This document shows positions 22,090-32,422 of a stretch of DNA of 64,000 bases, one piece after another (position 1 is the first letter of the stretch; every line of letters begins with the position of its first letter). This stretch comes from Dipteronia dyeriana (taxonomy: Eukaryota > Streptophyta > Magnoliopsida > Sapindales > Sapindaceae): positions 119,856,146 to 119,920,145 of the forward strand of contig CM065296.1 in NCBI GenBank assembly GCA_032871835.1, given 5' to 3'. The notes beneath the pieces were generated by a model that was not told where the DNA came from, did no database searches, and saw only the letters and a list, made by a program, of their open reading frames with translations. The position numbers were made by a program, and so were the translations under genes.

Positions 22090-24057
22090 GGAGATTGCTT
22101 ACCTGGAAAGGGAGAGACAAAGAGAGATAAATAAAAAGATTGCATCAAATGATGATAGAAGATAATTGAATTGAAATTAAGAACAACTAACAATGAATTA
22201 AAAAGTGTAGCAGGATATTACTTACTTGGAGAGAGAGAGAGAGAAAGATAAAAAGATTATGTCTAATGACGATAGAAGAGAATTGAATTGGAATTAAGAA
22301 CAACCAACAATGAAATAAAATGTGTAGCATGAGATTACTTACTTGGAGAGGGAGAGAAAGATAAAAATAAAAAGATTGCGTCTAATGATGGTAGATGAGA
22401 ATAGAATGGAAATTAAGAAAAACCAACAATAAAATAACAAGTGTAGCAGGAGATTACTTACTTGGAAAGGGAGAGAAAGATAAAATAAAAAGATTACGTC
22501 TAATGATGATATAAGAGAATTGAATTGAAATTAAGAACAACCAAGAATGAAATAAAGAGTCGCATGAGATTACTTACTTAGAGAGGAAGATGGAGGAAAG
22601 ATAAAAAAAATATATACTAAATCTAATAATGATACAAGAGAATTGAATAGAAATTAAGAACAACCAACAATGAAACAAAAGTGCAAAAGTGCAATAGGAG
22701 ATTACTTACTTGGAGAGGGAGAGAAAGATAAAAATAAAAAGATTACGTCTAATGATAAGAGAAGAGAATTGAAATGAAATTAAGAACAACCAACAATGAA
22801 ATAAAAACTATAGCAGGAGATTACTTACTTGGAGATGGAGAGAAATATAAGAATAAAAAGGTTGTGTCTAACGATGATATAAGAGAATTGAAATGAAATT
22901 AAGAATACCCATCAATGAAATAAAAAGTGTAGCAGGAGATTACTTACTTGGAGAGGAAGAGAAAGATAAAAATAAAAAGATTGCGTCTAATGATGGTAGA
23001 AGATAATAGATATGAAATTAAGGCTCTGTTTGGTATTGCTGTGCTGTGGGGAGAAACGCTTTTGAAATTGCTGTTGGGGGAATAGCTGTGGGAATGATCT
23101 GCTGAGTGTTTGGTAAACTGATTTTCAAAAGTGTTCTGAGAACTAAAAGCAATTTCAATGTGTTTGGTCAAGTGAAATGAAAAGTGTTGTGAGTGTTTCA
23201 AATTACTAAAAGGACATAGACATCTAAATGGTACTAATCTGCTATACTTTACATTTTTCTTGTTTATTTGTGTTTAGTGTCAAGTGTTATATAATTATGG
23301 TACTTTATTGAATTAATTAGTCCCAATTTTTATTCTACTTTATTTAATTAATTAGCCCAATTTCTTTATTTATTTATTTCTTTATTTTATTTCACTTTAT
23401 TTTTTTATTTCATTTTTATTCTATTTTATTGAATTAATTATCCCAATTTTTTTATACAGTTATGACAACTTTTGTTTTTTTACAAAAATATAAGTCCAAT
23501 TTTTTTTTGTTAAATTTCGTTAAAAGCAATGACAAAGTTGGAAAGTTAGTAAAATTCAATTTAATATTACTGTAGCGCGTTTTCTAAAAGCAGAAGTCAA
23601 AATCCAAACATCATGTCTTAGGTCCAGAATCACTTTTGACCCCAAAAGCAACTAAGGAAGCAATGCCAAACTGAGCCTAAGAACAAACAATAATAAAAAA
23701 AATTGTAGCAAGAAATTACTTACTTGGAGATGGAGACAAAGATAAGAATAAAAAGTTTGCATTAATGATGATAGAAGAGAATTGAATTGAAATTAAGAAT
23801 AACTAACAATGAAATAAAAAGTGTAGCATGAGATTACTTACTTGGAGAGGGAGAGAAAGATAAAAATAAAAAGATTGCGTCTAATGATGATAGAAGAGAA
23901 TATAATTGAAATTAAGAACAACCAACAATAAAATAAAAGTTGTAGCAATAGATTACTTACTTGGAGATGGAGAGAAAGATTAGAATAAAAAGATTGCGTC
24001 TAATGATGATAATGATGATATAAGAGAATTGAATTGAAATTAAGAATAACCATCAAT
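22090..24057 (-). repeat. Tandem array of about 118-bp units carrying splice donors, copy A
   Basis: Eleven units here (centres near 22095, 22217, 22334, 22452, 22566, 22701, 22819, 22937, 23719, 23835, 23955) and a twelfth at about 26630. On the minus strand each reads a pyrimidine-rich CTCTCCCTCTCCAA then GTAAGTAAT, a near-perfect 5' splice site; in the unit next to the gene it is CAG then GTAAGC. Period is 113-135 bp. The array is interrupted by a MITE and an LTR element. I infer that it is a repeated non-coding first exon with its promoter-proximal DNA. Confidence 0.8.
23022..23677. mobile_element. Tourist-like (PIF/Harbinger) MITE, copy A
   Basis: Inverted ends GGCTCTGTTTGGTATTGCT and its near reverse complement AGCAATGCCAAACTGAGCC, flanked by TAA on both sides (23019-23021, 23678-23680). 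A 3-bp TAA duplication with GG...CC ends is typical of PIF/Harbinger Tourist elements. 656 bp with no transposase; AT-rich middle. Copy B is about 70 bp longer, so this copy carries a deletion near its right end. Confidence 0.85.
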
Positions 24058-24062
24058 GAAAT

Positions 24063-24623
24063 TGACGCAACGGTGTATGGCGAAAATAAGAATGATCACT
24101 TTGTAGAACCTCGAGGCACACTCAGACGAACCTTGACATAGCGACCGGTAGTTACCCAAGCATGAACTGCCATGCAGGGGCCATCATTCCCTAATCTTCT
24201 TTAGAAAATGGTACTCTCGAATCCTCAAAGAGCATGTCGAATCCACGACAGATAAATGTTCCAAAGGAACGATTTTATTAAAATCAATCAAATGTTTAAA
24301 AGTTACAATAATTGGAAATAATATGACTTTTTATAATAAACTAATCCTAATACGACTCGAATACGACATTCCTTAAAAAAAACAAGAAAAGATCAAAACT
24401 AATCAGAATCTTCTAAGATTCATGACTCCTAACTTGTCAAGAAAACAAAGATCAAATCTTACCCCAAAGGTAAGTTTGATTTATTTCCAAAACCTAAATT
24501 TAATTTCTAATCAAACTAAAATAAATAAATTTATTAAATAAGAAAAAATCCAAATTAGCAAAATAATAAAATAAAGAAATTGTTCGACATGGGCCGCGGT
24601 TCCTTCATCTTTGTTCTACATCA
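24063..24623 (-). repeat. 3' LTR (left) of the short LTR element, copy A
   Basis: 561 bp, closely similar to 26039-26609. Contains the same GACATGGGCCGCGGTTCC block and ends in CTACATCA. Confidence 0.9.
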
Positions 24624-26038
24624 GTCACCCCTTCTTGAAAAGAACGCATCCTCGAGTTTGGTTGAAACACGTGGAAAGATGGGTAAACAAAGAATAACCC
24701 ATATTTATCTTGTGGGAGTGGTAAATGCCAACAGAAAAATCTCTCCGTAGTTCATCCCAAATCCATAACGACACCACAACAATCGTCCAACGGAATGTAG
24801 AAGATGTCCAAGCTATTCGCCACTGGCGATGCCTATTGGTTACTGCTTGGACCGCTGGACACCTGGAGAGGTTTGGACAATAGCGATTCCTCGTTGCTAG
24901 CTCTTCCCATCCCTTATAGTATTCTCCTCCTCTTAAAATAAACTCGTCCTCGAGTTTGGCAAGATTTTGTTTGAGTGGATAATACTTCAAATGTACCATA
25001 TTGTCAATCACTGGCTTGAACAAATATACTTCAGATGGCAAGGACAATGTTGGATTTTCAAAATCCAAATCAAGAAAAATAATCTTCAAATTACCCCAAA
25101 AAAATTATGTGGATTTTCAAATAAGTTATCACCCTTGGAAACTTTATCAATAGAAATTGATTTAGTTTCCAGTTTTGCTTCAACCACATCTAAAGTGCAA
25201 TCAATATCAATGGTTGGATCGCAGTCTTCAACTTCTAAGATCTAATGCCCATCTTCAATTACTTCGACAATTGTTACTTCATACGAAATATCTTCAACTG
25301 TATCTTCTACATGATAAAAACCTTCAAAATAATCAATTGGAAGATATTCCTCCCGCATTACATATTTCATCACAAGCCATGATTGGATCATATCCATTCC
25401 AAATCTTTTCCGATCCTTTTAAAAGTCTTCCAACCAAATTAATGCATCGTTTTCAAATAAATTTCTACAAGTAAAACTTTCAGACTTCCTTCAGCTTTCT
25501 GATATGCAAAATATTTTCAACTTCTTTCAACCAATTAATAAATTCTTCAGTATGACCAGAAAAAAATCGAAGTCTTGGTTGATAATCATTATAGCTTGAA
25601 AAATAATTATTGGAACTAAGAGAACCATTGAAACCCATTGAGAACCGAAATCAAAGTCCGAAAAAAAAACGTACCAAAATTTGAAACTTGAGAACTGCTT
25701 ACGAAAAATTAATTCACTCGCGGCTTCAGGTGTGTGTGATGGTAGACGCAATCTGAAATATCTGAAACTCGTGAGACTGAACTGAAATTTCTAGCACTGT
25801 TGAGGTTAATCTGCAAATTGTAACACTGTTAGGCTGATCTACGATTTCTGCTGTCTCTGAGGCTGATTGTTAATTCTTGGAACTATCACACAAACACTCT
25901 CATTTTTTTTTTTTTTTCAATTTCGTTTCTCTAATTTTTTTTATATAGGTGAATATATGGTGTTTAGGAAGGTAGTTGGTTGTGGTCAGTGGACACTGAG
26001 CCTAGCACAGAGGTAGACTCGGTCGCTCTGATACCAGT

Positions 26039-26609
26039 TGACGCAGCGGGGTATGACGAAAATAAGAATGATCACTTTGTCGAACCCTGAGGCACACGCA
26101 GACGAACCTTGACGTAGCGACCCGTAGTTACCCAAGCATGGACTGCCATGCAGGGGCCATCATTCCCTAATCTTCGTTAGAAAATGGTACTCTCGAATCC
26201 TCAAAGAGCATATCGAATCCACAACAGATAAATGTTCCAAAGGAACGGTTTTATTAAAATCAATCAAAGGTTTAAAAGTCACAATAATTGAAAATAATAA
26301 GACTATTTATGATAAAATAATCATAATACGACTCGAATACGACATTCCTTAAAAAAAAAAACTAAAACAAGAAAAGAGAAAAACTAATCAGAATTTTCTA
26401 AGATTCATAACTCCTAACTTGACAAGAAAACAAAGATCAAATCTTACCCCAAAGGTAAGTTTGATTTATTTCCAAAACCTAAATTTAATTTCTAATCAAA
26501 CAAAAATAAATAAACTTATTAAACAAGAAAAGACCCAAATTAACAAAAAAAATAAAATAAATAAACTGTTCGACATGGGCCGCGGTTCCTTCATCTTTGT
26601 CCTACATCA
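26039..26609 (-). repeat. 5' LTR (right) of the short LTR element, copy A
   Basis: 571 bp. Next to it on the inner side lies the complement of the tRNA-Met primer binding site (26025-26036). Confidence 0.9.
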
Positions 26610-26718
26610 GAAATAAAAAGTGCAACATGGGATTATTAACTTGGAGAAGGAGAGAAAGATAAAAATAAAAAGATTGCGTCTAATAATGATAGAAAAGAAT
26701 TGAATCGAAGTTAGAATT

Positions 26719-27478
26719 TGTACAAAATTTATAAATAGTGACAAAATAATAGGGGGTACAAATCTACAGTTTTCCTCTTAGGTTTTCTTTGAACCTAAGG
26801 TGAGAGTTTCCCTCTAGCCTTTTCCTATAAAAGACCACCTCTGCTCTCTGCCTGCGTTGGGACCACCGTGAATGTAAATGATATTGCCCTATTATGCAGT
26901 TCCCTATCGATCAAGGAAAAAGATGCCCTATAACGCAGAGTGGATTATAAACTCGTATTTGGGTCGCTTGGAGCACCTGAAACGGGGTCCAACTTTACAG
27001 AGTCATAAATTTCGTATGCGGCCTCAGAATTACTATTATAATTTTTTTCCAGAAAGCCCAGGATGAGCTTTACTATTTATCCCCGAAATTTCATTTTCGA
27101 TGATTAGGTCTGGAAGAGGCCCAAAAAAGGCTATTTAGATGGTTGTGTTGGCACTTAAGGTTTCTTCACAATAATTTAGTAATTTTCCTTTTTGTTTAGT
27201 ATTATTTTTATTCCTTTTTAGTTGGGATTTATTTTTTGATTTCGTTTAGCAATATTAGAAGTCATGGAGATCCCGATTCATTGAGGAATTCAATTTATTT
27301 TTCTATTTAAACCATTTGTCTGGGTTTTTGGATTAGTGTTTTTTATGAATAAATATTCTCAAGTTTATCTCATCATTTTCCTTCTTTTTTCCTGGTATTC
27401 ATCAGAATCAACAGAGACTAAGAACATTGGTTGATCATATCCGTGTGGTTGTCTTTCTCAAAGCTTCCATCTACATCA
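26719..27478 (+). repeat. 5' LTR of a Ty3/gypsy element, copy A
   Basis: Starts TGTACAAAATT and ends CTACATCA, about 760 bp, followed two bases later by TTGGTATCAAAGTC, a tRNA-Met-type primer binding site. TATAAAAG at about 26826 is a likely promoter TATA box. The same LTR occurs at 38286-39045, and its last 545 bp at 47216-47762. Confidence 0.85.
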
Positions 27479-27513
27479 GTTTGGTATCAAAGTCTAGTTG
27501 AAGTTTCGTCGTC

Positions 27514-28548
27514 ATGCCGCAAAGAAGATGTACGAATTTCCCAAATGCTCGTGAGGCCCTAGTTGATGAAGTTTATGAATGTGACGAGATCGCACAGCTA
27601 CAACAACGATGGAGGTGTTGAAGCAACAGGTTGTTACTATGGCACGACAGAATCATGAGGCTACAAATCCGCCGACTGTGGATGAGGAATCTGTTGATGA
27701 TGAAAACTAGTTTGATCCTTTTCAACCGAGACAGAAAAGACCTTCGGTTGATGATTTGAGATGATGAGAGTCAGGATTCAAGGTTGATATTCTCGACTTT
27801 CAGAGGGGTATTTTGACTAGATCGCTCCAGTAGAAGAAGTTTCGGAGTTCAGGCAAGTTCCGGAGGACAAACGTGTTTCGTTGGCTGTAACAAGGCTTAG
27901 AGGACGTGTAGGGGCTCGGTGGCAACAATTGAAACTAACCGGAAACATGCAAGGAAAACCCAAGACCGTTGCTTGGGAGTAGATGAAGAAACATATGCGA
28001 GTAGCCTTTTTATCACATAATTATAATGGGCTCATGTTTCAACGATTGCAGAATCTAAAGCAAGGCAATCAATTAATTGACAACTACACTGTGAAGCTTT
28101 ACCAGTTGATTTCAAGAAACGCCATTGTAGAGTCGGATGATTTGCGAGTCTCACGGTACATATGAGGGATATGGATTTAGTTTTAAGACGTTCTCTACTT
28201 GTTTGATTGAATGACAGTGTCAGGAGCTTATTTGAGAGCCATAGAGCGGGAGAAACAGTTAGCGTAAAAAGATACGAGTGGGGTTAGTTCGGGACAGAGT
28301 AACAATAACAGTCGTGTAACAGTTCCACCATCCACTTATACGAGGCCAACCATACCACCAGTGACTGCGGCACCATCTTCACGACCTCACTGTTTTAGTT
28401 ATGAAGAAACTAGGCACAAGTTTGCACATTATAAGAAAGAGCTAAGAAATGGGCTGTTTGTGGATTCTGAAGAGGTGCAAGAAGACTCCAACTACCTTGA
28501 GGCTGATCCAACATACAATGACACCGAGGTGGCTGAGGAAGAGTGTTT
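27514..28548 (+). pseudogene. gag: gag of the gypsy element, copy A (broken)
   Basis: Starts MPQRRCTNFPNAREA just after the primer site. It continues through VAFLSHNYNGLMFQRLQNL and TVKLYQLISRNAIVES, the capsid pattern of plant gypsy elements, to a degenerate zinc knuckle (RPHCFSYEETRHKFAHYKK, where two of the metal ligands are lost). Several stops (for example near 27619, 27706, 27980, 28163) break it. The CACTA element at 28549 separates this from the protease remnant. Confidence 0.8.
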
Positions 28549-30081
28549 CACTATAAAAAAATGATATTTTCAGACGACTAAATGCCGTCGAAAAATACCA
28601 TTTCCGATCGAAAATATGATTTTTTAACGGAAAAAGGTCGTCAGAGGCCGTAAAAAATTTTCAAGTCACAAATAACCATTTATTGACGAGCCGTCATAAA
28701 TATGACCACTTTCGACGGTCAAGGCAGTAAAAATAAAAATAAATATGCCATCGATAATAGTAATTATAGGTGATCAAAATTACTTGTTTTTCCGAAGGCT
28801 TACCTTTATTTCCGACGAGGTAATGAAAAATATAATGATGCGCGCCATATCACTTCATCGCCTAAGCTAATTCTATGCATTTCATATGGCTTGAACCCTT
28901 GACCTCAATGATAGATAGTAAATGTTACTCTTACCGTTTTACTATAATTTTATATTTGATATTTTTTTCATGCTATTTATATATAAGCTATTGATATGTT
29001 TGAATACTATCTAATTAATTATATACAATATTTAAATATAACTATTGATATTGTTTTCTAAAATAATATTTTTAATAAAATATTTCCCTTATCTGATAGA
29101 AAATTACATTTTGCTATTTTATCCTGAAATATGATACATATATTATATCCTTTTTTATTTTATTTTTTATAATCAACATTGTACTAAAAAAATTAATAAT
29201 TTAAACTTATTTCAGTAAAATTTATAATTACTTTGTATGATAAACAAATAGATATTAAAAAAAATATTAGAGTTTTTTTTTTTAAAAAATATGATATAGT
29301 AGTGTCATTAAACATAATTATAAATAACTAAATATTCTTGTAATTACTAATAATTTTGCTAAATTTTATATTTATTTTATTTAGTTAGATATACAAATAA
29401 AGTAGACTTTTTATTAGTCTCATTGTTTTGTTTATAAAGTCTGGTTCCTATTATCTAATTTTCTTATAGTGATCGCCATATATATATATTACATTATCTA
29501 TGACATATTATTTGAAAAATTCAAAATTAAATATAAATATTTGGTGAAAAATTTGACAGAGTGATTTTACTAAAAAAAATATTGTTAAATAAAAAATAAC
29601 ACATATAGTGATACATTTAAAATATTGATATACAAGTCACATTTATTTTTTTCTAGTGTATAAACTATCAAATACATTATATTATAATTTATTAATTAAT
29701 ATTATGATAATAAATTAATAATTTTCCCATGACAATGCCATAATAAATAATATAGAAAATAGTACTACATTTTCGATAGTGTAATTGCCCTTAAAATTAA
29801 TTTGAATTAAATTTTATTATTTCCGACGATATAAAAAATACCGTCGAAAATATGGACCATTTCCGACGGCCTAATGATCGTCGGAAATATTGTATTACTT
29901 TTTTCATAATTCTGACGGCATAAATCCTATTTTCGACGGTTATTCGACTGTCGGAACTGTGGTATTACGTTTTGACTCATTTCCGACGGCTCTAATATGG
30001 CCGTCGGAAAAGGTACTATTACCGACAACAATTAGTGCCGTCAGAAATAGTTCGTCACTACTAGACATTTTGTTTGTAGTG
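28549..30081. mobile_element. Non-autonomous CACTA (En/Spm) element, copy A
   Basis: Starts CACTATAAAAAAATG and ends TTTTGTTTGTAGTG, whose reverse complement starts CACTACAAACAAAA. Short subterminal copies of TTTCCGACGG and its complement crowd both ends, as is usual for CACTA transposase binding. 1533 bp, very AT-rich middle, no transposase. Flanking triplets are TTT and CTT, so the 3-bp target duplication is either mutated or absent. It splits gag from protease in the gypsy element. Confidence 0.88.
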
Positions 30082-30389
30082 CTTGGAAGGCGACTATAGG
30101 ACGTTACTGGTGGTCCGGTGTAGCTGTCTGGCTCCCCGTGGCAAACCTTTGCCCAATGTGTTTCAATAAACCTATACAATCGGTGGGAAAATCTGTAGAT
30201 TCATTGTTGACTCAGAGAGATGTGAAAACGTGATTTCTGATGAGGTGGTTCGAAATTGCAACTACTAATTGAGGATCATCCGCTGCCGTACAAATTGACA
30301 TGGTTGGACAAAAAAAAATGATGTAATAGTGACCCGTAGGAGCCAAGTCTCCTTCTCAATTGAAGCAACCGACAGAGATAAGGAATGGT
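30082..30389 (+). pseudogene. Protease remnant of the gypsy element, copy A, cut by the duplication junction
   Basis: Reads GGKICRFIVDSERCENVISDEVV (shown in parts: IVDSERCENVIS), the retropepsin active-site area with the usual Gly changed. It stops being gypsy at 30389, where the sequence passes into MULE 1 ULP DNA through AATGGT. Confidence 0.75.
30384..30389. other. Junction of the segmental tandem duplication
   Basis: AATGGT is shared by the left start (17035-17040), this junction and the right end (41948-41953). Left of it the sequence is gypsy protease; right of it MULE 1. This is direct evidence of a head-to-tail duplication joined at 6 bp of microhomology. Confidence 0.9.
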
Positions 30390-31650
30390 CATGACGAGTG
30401 ACTTTGCCCTCGTACCACTCTTCCACTGGAGTTTTAAGCGACTCCCTCAACCGATTCGTCATCTGAAATTAAACAACAACATAATTAATTTTTTGGCCCT
30501 ATGAAATCCTCAGAAATAACAAGCTCTAACATTAACAAAAGCTCGGAGCTTTAAGATAAAAGCTCGGATAGAGCTTTTATAAAAGCTCGAAGCGAGCTTT
30601 TATCTTCAAACTCCGAGCTTTTGTATAAAACTCCGAGCTTTTATATAAAACTCTAAGCTTTTGTATAAAAACTTCGAGATTTTGTACAAAAGCTCGGATC
30701 GATGTTATATTAAAGTGTCGAGTTTTTATATAAAAGCTCGGATCGAGCTTTTATAAAACCTCGATCCGAGCTTTTGTATAAAAACTTCGAGAATTTGTAC
30801 AAAAGCTCTGTACAAAAGTTCGGATCGAGGTTTTGTAAAAGCTCGATCCGAGCTTTTATATAAAAGCTCGATCCGAGCTTTTATATAAAAGCTCGACGCT
30901 GTTATAAAAGCTTGGATCGAGCTTTTTTATAAAAGCTCGACGCTTTTATAAAAGCTCGGATCGAGCTTTTGTATAAAAGCTCCGAGCTTTTGTATAAAAG
31001 CTCCGAGCTTTTGTACAAAAGCTCGGATCGAGGTTTTATCAAAGCTCGGAGCTTTTTTAAAACCTCAATCCGAGCTTTTATATAAAAGCTCGAAGCTTTA
31101 ATATAAAAGCTCGAAGCTTTAATATAAAAGCTCGAAGCTTTAATATAAAAGCGTTGAGCTTTTATACAAAAGCGTTGAGCTTTTATACAAAAGCTCGAAG
31201 TTTTTATACTAAAACTCCGAGATTTTATATAAATGCTCGAAACTCGATTTCATATTCTTCAACAACTTTTTTACAAATACAAAACCCTAATCTAACCCAT
31301 TTTCATTCTCAGATCCACAAATAAAACCTAATCTAACATTTCATTCAATTAATCAACAACCAAAACGATACAAATTCAATGGTCAACTAACCTCGATCGA
31401 TTACAATATTCTATTCAACGATAAACTGGTTTCCAAGTTCGGGTACCGTTGCCATGAACACGAAGCCGTAGATTCATTTTTTTTTTTTTTTTACTTTTTT
31501 ACTCTTTCTTCACAACGAAAGTGATAACATGAGTATTTTGGTCTCCACACTTTAAATGATGTCTTTTAAACATGATTTATTAATGTGGTGCTATTTACAC
31601 AACAGCTCCCCAAAAAGGTGCCATTAATTTTATGAACCCTATTTCTAATG
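30390..31650. mobile_element. MULE 1 right-end fragment in copy B
   Basis: Contains the first 26 codons of the ULP gene on the minus strand (30462 downwards), the palindrome array (about 30535-31250) and the right terminal repeat, followed by the same flank TATTTCTAATGC as at 18932. It has no transposase and no left end, since the duplication began inside the element. Confidence 0.9.
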
Positions 31651-32282
31651 CAATTCCCAACTAACAGGTAGTCTTGGGCAGTCTTTGATTTACCTTGTGC
31701 CAAAATTTTCAGATTATTTAAAAGTAAACACGCATTTTCCAATTATTGAAGGCATCATATATCATCACACAAGATATTCCTGCGTTTCCAGGCACTTCTA
31801 TCGAGAATCAGAATCGAACAATGATAAGGTTCATAGGTTGAAGTAAGACTCCGTTTGAGAGAGCTTTTTAAGTAGATCTTTTAGAAGTAGATCTTTTAGA
31901 AGTAGATCTTTTAAAGTTGACATTTTACAAGTAGAGCTTTTAATAGAAAAATGTTGGTCGTTTGGTTGTTAATTAGAAAAAGCTTTTTCAAATGGTAAGT
32001 TTATCAAAATATGCAAAAACTATTTTAAATGATAGAGTTATATTACACTTTTTAGTGTTATTAAAAAAACTCAAAAAGATCTACTTGGAAAAATCTAAAA
32101 TTTGAGTTTCTTCAAGTAGACGTAAAACAACTTTTCTAATCATCTAAAAACTCTACTGAGTAACAACTAAACAATGTAATTGTTTTTTGAAAAGATGTTT
32201 TTTAATTAAAAATAAATTAGGTATGGATTAATCGATATAGCTTGACAAATAAATTCCTTACGGTGTCAATATATAAGATATT

Positions 32283-32357
<75 letters not shown>

Positions 32358-32422
32358 TTATTTATTTATATTACATGAAAATATATCCTTAAATTTACAA
32401 TCCAAACTCAAATTGTTTCCAT
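31651..32422. repeat. Spacer downstream of AIG1 copy B with a long TA microsatellite
   Basis: Matches 18941-19633 except that a TA run of about 65 bp (32285-32352) replaces a short TA stretch in copy A (about 19565-19577). No gene otherwise. Confidence 0.8.

Larger units (their letters stand above)
24063..26609 (-). mobile_element. Short non-autonomous LTR retrotransposon, copy A
   Basis: Two LTRs (24063-24623 and 26039-26609) with TG...CA ends, flanked by GAAAT on both sides (24058-24062, 26610-26614). On the minus strand a tRNA-Met primer site TGGTATCAGAGC (26025-26036) adjoins the right LTR and a purine tract AAGAAGGGGTGA adjoins the left one, so it reads right to left. The 1.4-kb inside has only remnants: a gag-like piece near 25527-25600 and a tail with LAKLEDEFILRGGEYYKGW (about 24960). 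No RT or integrase. It sits inside a unit of the splice-donor array. Confidence 0.9.
17041..30389. repeat. Segmental tandem duplication, copy A
   Basis: From the middle of the ULP first exon to the middle of the gypsy protease. Copy B (30390-41953) follows head to tail and matches closely over nearly all of its length, including intergenic DNA and nested transposons. Copy A is longer because it has two extra 380-bp units and about 1.4 kb that copy B lost. Confidence 0.95.

Noticed and set aside
22090..24057. CRISPR-like look of evenly spaced repeats
   Set aside because: Units are about 118 bp, have no unique spacers of fixed size, and the DNA is plant nuclear; this is a tandem repeat.
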